Below are positions 1 to 6,900 of a stretch of 12,933 bases of DNA, in pieces. The translations under genes were made by a program, and so were the position numbers. The stretch is from NCBI GenBank assembly GCA_037355855.1, contig JAYLWG010000024.1:1-12933 (forward strand), written 5' to 3'. Under the pieces are notes generated by a model that did not search any database, had not been told where the DNA came from, and saw only the letters and a program-made list of their open reading frames with translations. This DNA is from Pseudo-nitzschia pungens (lineage: Eukaryota; Bacillariophyta; Bacillariophyceae; Bacillariales; Bacillariaceae). Within the stretch, counting starts at the first letter, position 1. Each line of letters opens with the position of its first letter.

Positions 1-2212
1 TGCCAATGGCATCTCTGAAGAGAACGCCCCAGATGACGAAAGGGAATGAGGCAGAGGACAAGAAGGAGACAGAAATGGAAGCACGTTAGCAGAGTGACCA
101 GTTGTGAGGACTGGTGTGGGTTTGGAGAAGATGAGTAACAGACTGGCCAGCGATAGGATCATCGAAGTGGGCAACAACAGATTGAGAGCCATCAGCCATG
201 CGGGCAACGAGTTTGGTAGGGGCCTTGGGGTTGTCAGCAAGGAGCCGAGCTGGATGGCCAGGTGACATGGAAGAGGCGAGGGGAAGCTTGGATTTGGAAG
301 GTGATTTCCCGATGGTGGAAGAACGTGTTGGGTGTGTATATAGAGAGCCCTGCTTGGCAAGTTGTTGGTATGAGCCGGTGGGTTGGGAACCGTGTTGCCG
401 GGCAATCCATTGGGTAACCAGAGCATCGGAGGCGTCCGTACCAGGATCAGGTGACAAGTCATCAGGAGGAGCACTGGAAAAGGGATCAGGACTAGTTTGT
501 TCAGGGGAAGCATGGGTGGAATGGAAGTATGCTTGACGTCCAACAGGTTGGCCAGAACCAGGCGTGGGACTGGGTTGAGGCTCATGAAATTTGTTGGGGT
601 TCAGGTTGAGAACAAGCGTTTGGCGGTCAGCAAATGGAAATTGAGTCCAGAGTTGCTTAGCAACAGGGCTCAAGGTAGACCATATGGCATGGGGAAGCCG
701 ATGGGACAAGGCCAAAGGGTCAACAGAGCTATCAGATGTGGAACTAGCACGGAACGCAGCGTAGGTGTAAACGTCATTGACAAAGTCATCGGTGAATGCA
801 GAGGAGTCAAGATAAGGGAAGGCACTGTGAAAATTGGCCTGGAAGTTCATATCAGCTCTTGATTTGGGTAATGTGAGAACAGCACGTGCATCCAATCGAG
901 TGGCTTCGGCAAGTAGCGTGGTCTTGAGTTGAAGAATGTGTGTAACTTCAACGGAATCAGAGGCATGTGCAGAAGGCATCGGAATCTTAGAAAATTGGTC
1001 ACTGAGGCTAGCATCAGAAGCAACAGCATGGAGAAGAGTGGAACGAAGCATGTGATATTTCATTGGGAGAGCAGGAGCAGTCATCTGGCAGAGATTGTCG
1101 TAGATTTCAAACCATTTAGTAAAGAAACGGACAGTGGAGTCCTTCCAGTCGGCGAGGTTGAGGCGTTGAAGGAGCTGTGATTGTCCAGCCACATCAAATT
1201 CATGAGTGTGTGTGGATTCTCGGAGGTTGAGGAACTCAAAGTAGGCAGCTCTGCCATCGCATGTGCTGGTGTGACTCTGGACACAGGTGTAGGAAAGGTC
1301 AGAGCGGAAGACCCGAAGTAAGAGGACCCAAAAGAATTTGCATTGCTTGTCGAACAATTTCTTTCCAAATGGGGTAAGATTGGAATGGTCCCAGTCAGGG
1401 TCAAGGAAGGTGTCGACATCAATATCATATTCAGCCAGCTGGGCACGAAATCCAGTGACCCAGGTTTCAAAACGGGCGTCATTTTTATAAACATTGAAAA
1501 CAGTGACGTCATGGGATCGTTTGCTCCATTGTTCAAACTTGATTTGGTCTTCGCTTTTAGAGGTCCTGAGAGTGGAAGGGGAAACGGAGCTGGGGGAAGG
1601 AACAGATGACCGTGGAGGACACATGATAGTACCATCATCGAGATTGTCAACAAAAGCATCAAATGCGTCAGCCGTGTAAAGAGTGACATCACGATAAGGT
1701 TGTTTCGAGGCATTGAGGTGGTCACGGAATTTAACAAATTGAAGCAGTTGGATAGAGGTGAAAGGGGGAAGGTCAAAGTAGTTGTTGCGAGTATCACGGT
1801 ACTGGAGTTGGTTGACAATGGGCGCAGTCAATCGAATGAATTTTCGCCATGTGGTAATACCAGAAGCAATGAGAGCATTACAGAGTAAGGATTGCGGATC
1901 ACTGACGTCAAACAGTGCGGCAAGGGCACGAGCACAATGATGATCGAAGTGTGTGGTAAGGTTGCTGGCAGCCCTTGGGAGTGGGCTGGCGGCGGTATCA
2001 TCAGGTGAGGTTTCAGTTGGGGTGTTGTGGGTGGGGGCATCAGCGATTGCAGTGTCTGCGGCAGGCTCAGCGGACATGTTGGCGGATTCGTCAGAGGCCA
2101 TTGGGCGATCAAAAAGAGAATGGGATGCAGTGATAATAGACCGGAGGTCTCTGTATTGATCTTGGTAGGATGGGGGAAAGGGAGCGCTTTGTCGGGTGCG
2201 TCGACGAGGCAT
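1..2212 (-). mobile_element. Element C: 5' portion of an LTR retrotransposon, cut by the left window edge
   Basis: A Gag-like gene fills this stretch on the minus strand. The remaining pol domains of such an element would lie to the left, outside the window. Its expected 5' LTR and promoter would lie to the right, where 2213-2960 holds repeats and TATA-like motifs but no boundary I can fix. It is a different family from elements A and B: the Gag is much longer, shows no recognisable sequence identity to A's Gag, and is richer in Ser, Thr, Pro and Asp. Only one Gag and no protease, integrase or RT motif is visible, so the superfamily (Copia or Gypsy) cannot be decided from this window. Confidence 0.6.
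86..2212 (-). CDS. Gag-like capsid polyprotein of element C (708 aa)
   Basis: The product should form the particle that packages retrotransposon RNA. Residues 1-85 and 200-220 are disordered Ser/Thr/Pro/Asp-rich segments. Residues 225-445 are a helical, aromatic-rich block: W-x2-R near 229, FETWVTGFRAQLAEYDI near 248, an FLDPDW motif at 269-274, LF-x2-KQ-x2-F at 286-293, and W-x-DST-x-F/W near 356-367. This pattern is familiar from Gag-like proteins of diatom retroelements. A second short motif, LPHAIWSTLSP (506-516), parallels IPPETWRNLQ in element A's Gag. Residues 540-660 are again Pro/Ser-rich. No CCHC zinc knuckle is visible. The start is the first Met of the open frame; a later Met at 38 is possible. 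The stop is TAA at 86-88, and the same frame has no further stop down to base 2. The Gag call rests on remembered family style, not a search. Confidence 0.65.
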   Translation of the reverse strand: MPRRRTRQSAPFPPSYQDQYRDLRSIITASHSLFDRPMASDESANMSAEPAADTAIADAPTHNTPTETSPDDTAASPLPRAASNLTTHFDHHCARALAALFDVSDPQSLLCNALIASGITTWRKFIRLTAPIVNQLQYRDTRNNYFDLPPFTSIQLLQFVKFRDHLNASKQPYRDVTLYTADAFDAFVDNLDDGTIMCPPRSSVPSPSSVSPSTLRTSKSEDQIKFEQWSKRSHDVTVFNVYKNDARFETWVTGFRAQLAEYDIDVDTFLDPDWDHSNLTPFGKKLFDKQCKFFWVLLLRVFRSDLSYTCVQSHTSTCDGRAAYFEFLNLRESTHTHEFDVAGQSQLLQRLNLADWKDSTVRFFTKWFEIYDNLCQMTAPALPMKYHMLRSTLLHAVASDASLSDQFSKIPMPSAHASDSVEVTHILQLKTTLLAEATRLDARAVLTLPKSRADMNFQANFHSAFPYLDSSAFTDDFVNDVYTYAAFRASSTSDSSVDPLALSHRLPHAIWSTLSPVAKQLWTQFPFADRQTLVLNLNPNKFHEPQPSPTPGSGQPVGRQAYFHSTHASPEQTSPDPFSSAPPDDLSPDPGTDASDALVTQWIARQHGSQPTGSYQQLAKQGSLYTHPTRSSTIGKSPSKSKLPLASSMSPGHPARLLADNPKAPTKLVARMADGSQSVVAHFDDPIAGQSVTHLLQTHTSPHNWSLC

Positions 2213-2250
2213 AAAGGAATTGTCTGAAATTCGAAGGGATAAGATCCAGA

Positions 2251-2330
2251 AACAGGGAGTTTATATGCCGGGGGAAGATACAGATGTTATTGCAGCTGTA
2301 TTCGAGAACTCAGTGGAGGTTATATATTGC
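2251..2330. repeat. Diverged direct repeat, copy 1 (promoter-like module)
   Basis: This stretch resembles 2611-2697. Shared blocks in the same order are AACAG, a TATAT/GCC(T)GG patch, GATACAG, CAGCTGTATTCG, and CAGTGG(T)AGGTTATAT. The offset between copies is about 358-369 bases because of small indels. On the minus strand both copies carry ATATAACCT(A)CCACTG. It lies just upstream of the element C Gag start, so it may be part of C's LTR or leader. Confidence 0.55.
2260..2267 (-). promoter_or_regulatory. Candidate TATA box upstream of the element C Gag gene
   Basis: On the minus strand this reads CATATAAA, about 48 bases before the Gag start at 2212. A second AT-rich TATATAACCT motif lies at about 2317-2326. 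The position suits a core promoter or the end of an LTR, but AT-rich motifs of this size are common by chance. Confidence 0.3.
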
Positions 2331-2344
2331 TGAGCGTTGTGTGT

Positions 2345-2556
2345 CGTTCGAAAGCGCCGTTGTTGTTCGAAACGCCGTTGTTGTTCGAAAAGCACCGTTG
2401 TCGCTTGAAAGACACCTTTAAAACACCGTTGTTGTGCGAAAGCGCCGTTGTCGTTCGAAAACACCGTTAAAACAGCAGTTGCTGAGCGTTGAATTGTTGT
2501 TGTTCGAAAAACGCCGTTGTTGTCGTTCGAAAAACGCCGTTGTTGTCGTTCGAAAA
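2345..2556. repeat. Degenerate GTTCGAAA / CGCCGTTGTTGT repeat array
   Basis: Seven exact GTTCGAAA sites start at 2346, 2365, 2383, 2453, 2502, 2525 and 2548, separated mostly by CGCCGTTGTTGT-type spacers. Spacings are 18-23 bases where the units are clean; the middle is degenerate, with variants such as CTTGAAAG and GTGCGAAAG. TTCGAA is self-complementary. TGCTGAGCGTTG occurs at 2329 and 2480, indicating a higher-order duplication of about 151 bases. The array lies 130-345 bases upstream of the element C Gag gene. A plus-strand open frame crossing it (2434-2895) is an arginine/valine-rich translation of the repeat and is not called as a gene. Confidence 0.75.
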
Positions 2557-2610
2557 CAACGTTCGTGCTGTGGTGTGGATAAATCCGAGAAAGGTGTATC
2601 AGGGCAAAGG

Positions 2611-2697
2611 AACAGTGGTATATTTGCCTGGTGGATACAGGAAGTGGATACAGCTGTATTCGGGGAATACAGATCTATCAGTGGTAGGTTATATGTT
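2611..2697. repeat. Diverged direct repeat, copy 2 (promoter-like module)
   Basis: This is the partner of 2251-2330 and lies on the other side of the GTTCGAAA array. It has an extra AATACAGATCTAT-type insertion between the CAGCTGTATTCG block and the CAGTGGTAGGTTATAT block. With copy 1 it brackets the array, giving a module-array-module arrangement. Confidence 0.55.
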
Positions 2698-2915
2698 GTA
2701 CTTGCGTCTCGTCGTGACTGGAGAAATAGGTGCAGCAGCAGTAGAAGGATTTCGGAAAAATTCTTTCTCCGTCAGTTCTTGGAGTTTCGAGACGCCGTTT
2801 GTACCGTTGTATCCGAAATAACAAGGAGATTAGTAATACCTGGAACGGCCTTGCGACAGTGGGCTTGGTGTTCCAGTATAGGATTAAAACTGTAATCAGC
2901 GTCGATTCCGTCTTT

Positions 2916-2930
2916 CGTCGTCGTCGTCGT
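2916..2930. repeat. Short CGT trinucleotide run
   Basis: Five CGT trinucleotides in a row, directly followed by TGTTCC. It is an ordinary microsatellite in gene-free sequence, with no sign of a coding or regulatory role. Confidence 0.7.
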
Positions 2931-2972
2931 TGTTCCTTGTTATTTCCGTGTTGCTTGTGGATCTCCAGCTTT

Positions 2973-2993
2973 GCAAGCTTAAAATAAGCTTGC
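2973..2993. repeat. Perfect 9-bp inverted repeat with a 3-nt loop
   Basis: GCAAGCTTA and TAAGCTTGC pair fully across an AAA loop. The GCAAGCTT core recurs at 3043-3050, and AAGCTTGGAGAT there (3046-3057) is partly inverted relative to ATCTCC...AAGCTT at 2961-2980. It could be a small hairpin or the trace of a transposon end. No poly-T tail or flanking gene supports a terminator. Confidence 0.6.
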
Positions 2994-3629
2994 GACTGTT
3001 AATCTGTTAAAATGTAGCTGAATTTAGCTCAGGGAATAAGGAGCAAGCTTGGAGATATTGCTGGTTGTAATGGCAAGGGCATGCAAACCGGTTGAGGTGC
3101 CGGTCTGTTCTGTCGATAGTCTCGGATTCACCACTACGACCAAAGGGGAAGACAGTTGGCCGGATCTATTCTAACTACCACTTGGCACAGTCAGTTAGAT
3201 CCTAGATTTGTAGTTCTACAGGGAGTTGCTCAGGGAGCAGGATGTAGGTATCAAGGTATTCAAATCAGAGTTAAACTAAAGAAGTGATGACAGCAATCTT
3301 GTCGGGGAATCGATGTTGCTGTCTTGTTGTGTTTGCTGCTTGTTTATAAGCAGTACTGGAAACCCTGTAGAAAACTATTTTGCGCATGGTGCGCATATGG
3401 AGTGGATCGTGTCACGGTTACAATTTAATAGGAAATTATGAGCTCTTATCATTCTATCGATCTAAACATGTGTTCTCTCTCTTTTACATGGTCGCTCGTG
3501 ATAAGTGTGTTTGTTGCTCCATTCTTTATCTTCTTCAGTTAATACTTCAACCGTGTTCTTTGGTTGTGTTCTTTGGATACTTCAATATCTTGCGCACCTC
3601 TGGGCGCGCCATACGGTACTGTTGTATGG

Positions 3630-3636
3630 CTTATAT
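3630..3636 (-). promoter_or_regulatory. TATA-like motif in the left LTR
   Basis: It reads ATATAAG on the minus strand, about 30 bases sense-downstream of the tandem-repeat array. Transcription would then start near 3600, leaving about 170 bases for R and U5. The identical motif at 9715-9721 in the right (5') LTR would be the active promoter of the element. Confidence 0.4.
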
Positions 3637-3665
3637 GTGCGTGCGGTACTGTTGCACGACTTCTT

Positions 3666-3776
3666 TCTGTTTCTACGCGCGGTACTGTTGCGCTCACTGT
3701 CTGTTTCTACGCGCGATACTGTTGCGCTCACTGTCTGTTTCTACGCGCGGTACTGTTGCGCTCACTTTCTGTTTCT
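3666..3776. repeat. 34-bp tandem repeat in the left LTR (3 units plus 9 bases)
   Basis: Units are 3666-3699, 3700-3733 and 3734-3767, with a partial fourth to 3776. They are nearly identical; the middle one has GATACTG instead of GGTACTG. The core GGTACTGTTG also occurs outside the array at 3615 and 3645, so five copies recur every 30-36 bases. In the sense direction the array lies upstream of the TATA-like motif, the place of an LTR enhancer. Because 34 is not a multiple of three, the array is open in several frames, which creates spurious ORFs. Confidence 0.9.
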
Positions 3777-3806
3777 TATTACTTAACAACCTTGTTCTGT
3801 GTTGTT

Positions 3807-3814
3807 CCCTCCTT
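3807..3814 (-). other. Polypurine tract of element A (second-strand primer)
   Basis: The minus-strand sequence AAGGAGGG ends exactly where the 3' LTR begins. This is the place and composition expected of the RNase H-resistant primer for plus-strand DNA synthesis. Its exact abutment supports 3806 as the true LTR boundary even though the LTR does not start with TG. Confidence 0.7.
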
Positions 3815-3922
3815 AATATGTGCTGTAAGAATTCTAGAAATGGGGAACATAGAATGGCTGAGGCACATATTACTGTTTCATGATTAAAATGTTTTTCTTA
3901 TATAATTCTTTTTGCACTTATC
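3815..3922 (-). other. Short 3' untranslated stretch of element A
   Basis: About 108 AT-rich bases between the gag-pol stop codon (TAA at 3923-3925) and the polypurine tract. I see no further gene, in particular no envelope-like frame. Confidence 0.6.
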
Positions 3923-6900
3923 TTATTTGGTCATGAATTCATTGACGAGACTGTGGAAGGCTGTTTGTCCCAAAGGCTTGGTGAGGATGTCTGCATAGTT
4001 ATCTTGGGATCGGATGTGGTTGACAGAGATGACCTTTCCTGCTTGGTTCTCGCGCACAAAGTGGTATGCCAAAGCAATTGATTTCTTATTCAAGGAGCTT
4101 GCAGGATTGGTTGAATTCAGCACCACACTCTTGTTGTCCACATAGATATCTGCTGGCTTGGTGATGGAAACTCCCATGGATCTCAAATGGTATCTCAATC
4201 TGATTGCCAAAGCCACTGCATCCTTCAGGGCTGTAAACTCAGCGCCGAAGGTACTGGTGTGAACTGAGGTCTGGCGTTTGGATTTCCAGTACACCGGTGT
4301 GGATCCAACAAATGCAATAAGTCCTGTAATGCTTCTGCCTGTCACCAAGTCATGTGCATGATCACTGTCACAAAAGATTGTAATCTGCAATTCTTTTACC
4401 TTTGCAATTGGGAACATAGGATCAAGCTCTTCCTTGTAATACTTATATTGGTGAGTGAAATCCTCCATCCTTGTTGGTTCTTCATTGACTGTAGTTCTTG
4501 GTGGTCTTGGATCCACGACTAGGCCTTTGTTTTTATACTTCTTGAGATATCCAAGTATATATCTTGCCATTTCAAGGTGATTCTTTCTGGGACTCGCTGA
4601 AAATCTGGATAAGGAAGATACTGCATATGTGATATCAATTCTCCCGGTCAACACCACCCATTGGCACAAACCTATGATATGTTGAAATTCCTTGTGCTCT
4701 GTTACATCCAGGAATTCGGATGTATCCAGTTCTGGTCTGCAATCTGGATGCATGGGGACATGGTTTGGGTGAAGGGTGAGTCCATGCTTGATTTCATACT
4801 TCCTTAGAACTTCTGTGATGTAAGATCCCGAATTGAGAAGAATTCTGCCATCCTTGATTTGTCTCACACTTGTTCCAAGATAGTACTGTGGCTTTTCTTC
4901 AATATTTCTCAGGGCAAATTCCTGTTCAATGAGTGCAATCCAGTTCTCAGGTTTCTTTGCAACAACAATCAAATCATCCACATGAGTTGCAATGTAACGA
5001 CAATACCCTTCCCCTTCAGGCTCTGGGCGCATCCATAAATCAGGATCTGCGCGCGATGGTCTGAACCCTAAACCTGCAAGTGTATCGGCAAAGAAATCCA
5101 TGTACGCTCTGCTGCTTCCAGCAAGACCATACAAAGCACGTTGTATTTCAACTTTGCAACCCTTGTTTTTGCCAAAAACATCATCTGCCCAACACCATAC
5201 CTTCTCTTGGTTAGGAGCTGTAGGAAATGCATTCCCCACATCTGCTGTCATTAAATCAAGCTTCTGGTGCTGCGCAATTAGGAATAACAGGAATACAGAG
5301 AGACTGTCCACTTGGCTGGAATAAGTGTTGACATGACTGGAGTCAACCAAATGCCCTCCTGCAACTAAACGTGATTTGTATCTTCGGTCTTCACTCTTTA
5401 CATCCCAGATCATTTTGAGCTTGACTTCTTGCCATCCTTCGGATTCTGGGAATTCTGTTGCTGGATCATGAAATTTGAAACACTCCAATCTCTCCAAGTT
5501 TTCCATTTCCTTGTCAATGCTCTCTTGCCATTTCTTATTTCCAGCTTCCAGATCAAACTGCACACACTGCTGGTAGGTGTTTGGAATCTTGATGCCAAAT
5601 TTCTCTCGTTGTTTCTTTGCTGCAAGCCGTTGGTTTCTGGATAACAATCTTTTCTTTTTCTTGCTTGGATTTTGAAGGGCTCTCCGGAGTTTCTTTGGAA
5701 GTTTGATATTGGTGGTCTTGCTATGGACTTGAGACATTTGCTGAACCCTCCTCATCCTGCGCACAATGCTGCTGTTTTCCTTTAAAATTGAGTCAGCCCA
5801 TGTACCCAGTGGTCCACTTGAGCGTCTGCTGCTGTTTTCCACAATGTACATCTTGATGTATTTTGCACAAGCAACAGGTTGGTCCTTTTGCAAAACAGTA
5901 AGTGGAATGTCCATGACAACTGTGCCAACATCAGTGACAAATTGAGCCTTGAAAATCAACATCCCTTCTTTCCAATGGTGGTTGAGGATCTTCCTAAATT
6001 CACTGGTCAAGTTTTGGTCTGTGCTCTCAAGAATATCCAGGTGGGACTCTGCATTGTTGGTGCAATCAAGGTCTTTTGGTAGGGCTTCCTCTTCATCTTG
6101 TTCAGCGCTTGGTTCCTCTTCTTCTTCGGGATCCAACTCATCTGGATCTTCCGCATCAGTTGTAACTCCTGCATCCATGTCATCATCCTTGGTTTCAAAA
6201 TTCTGTTTCAAGAAGGTTTCCAAATTGCTTGTAGAGTGTTCCATGCCTGTTGAATCAGCTGCAAATTCCTCCCCTGAAACTAAGATGGGGACTTCATCAG
6301 TGCTTTCGATAATGGTTCTTTCCTTCTCAGCAACAGTCAATTCAAACTTGCTTGGATCATCATTGAGGACTTCTTTTTCAGTTCCAATATTCTCCCTCCT
6401 GGTTCTGACAACTGAGCGCATGAGGATCTGGCGCTTGGTCTTCTTAGAATCTGGTTCAGTTAAAATGTAGTATGTCATGGCGTCGCCACAGGAATCAGCA
6501 AAAGCTAAAAATCTCCCCTTCAACATGCTGTCTTTGGGAACCTTGTTTTGTGGTTGGTAGTACCAGATGGGCTCGTAGAAGTGGAAACGCAAGTGTGAGA
6601 TATCCGGGGTCCATCCATGTGAAACTTCAGATGGGGTCTTCCAATTCAAAGATGCACGAGAACAAACATTATTCACTTGACAAACCCATTTTGCACACCA
6701 ATGCGCCAAGGATTTAGGAGCTTTGAACATTGCCAAACAGTTGGAGATCATCTTGCTAAGTCTCCCCCATTCTGGTTCAGCCGGATTTTGGTGTTGGTGA
6801 TATGGTTGGCTTGTCCTGGATCTAGTGGCAACTCTGGCTTCCCGCAACACTTCACTCCACTTCACCCCTGTCTCTGCTTGCGCATTGTCACTGATCATAG

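Larger units (their letters stand above)
2698..3430. other. Gene-free interval left of element A
   Basis: I see no open frame with recognisable protein character and no RNA gene. It contains the CGT run, the hairpin at 2973-2993, a third GCAAGCTT at 3043-3050, and a weaker inverted repeat (GACAGCAA at 3289-3296 with TTGCTGTC at 3316-3323). The last bases before 3431 are the left flank of element A. They are unrelated to element B's RNase H, so the interval is not the missing end of B. Confidence 0.6.
3431..3806 (-). repeat. Left LTR of element A (3' LTR in transcript sense)
   Basis: This is an exact direct repeat of 9516-9891 over its full 376 bases. Similarity stops abruptly at both ends: the base before is A here and T in the other copy, and the sequence after is CCCTCC here and ATGGAT there. 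In the sense direction it begins AACAACACAG and ends ATAATTTCC. It contains a 34-bp tandem repeat and a TATA-like motif arranged as expected for U3. Plus-strand open frames inside it are repeat translations. Confidence 0.95.

Noticed and set aside
1081..1818. Minus-strand open frame of 245 codons inside the element C Gag
   Set aside because: It is a shifted-frame shadow of the 708-codon Gag and has low-complexity Ser/Thr/Leu content.
1504..1910. Two TGACGTCA palindromes (1504-1511 and 1903-1910) resembling cAMP-response elements
   Set aside because: Both lie within the Gag coding sequence and encode ordinary residues (DV followed by T or S). With no promoter context I treat them as chance.
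2434..2895. Plus-strand open frame of 153 codons between C and A
   Set aside because: Its first third is a translation of the GTTCGAAA array (Arg, Val, Cys rich) and the rest has no recognisable protein character. A second frame overlaps it over the same region.
2991..3004. 14-base match TGCGACTGTTAATC shared with 9486-9499 in A's leader
   Set aside because: It was considered as a remnant of another A-type primer region. The flanks do not match, and about one such match is expected by chance in a window of this size.
3014..3085. tRNA-like start (TTAGCTCAGGG with GCTC/GAGC pairing like a D-arm)
   Set aside because: No 5-bp anticodon stem with a 7-base loop follows, and there is no TTCGA-type T-arm or closing acceptor stem. 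The nearby ACCGG/CCGGT pairing has an 8-base loop of the wrong sequence.
3380..3887. Three overlapping plus-strand open frames of 93-167 codons across the left LTR (and the same at 9555-10004)
   Set aside because: They read through the 34-bp tandem repeat, whose length is not a multiple of three, so several frames stay open at once. The products are Cys/Leu/Ser repeats of the same DNA, run antisense to the element, and the right copy simply continues into B's antisense strand.
5100..5324. Short plus-strand open frames repeated in A and B (for example 5100-5324 and 10714-10938)
   Set aside because: They recur only because the RT coding sequence on the other strand is nearly identical in A and B. 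They are antisense shadows.
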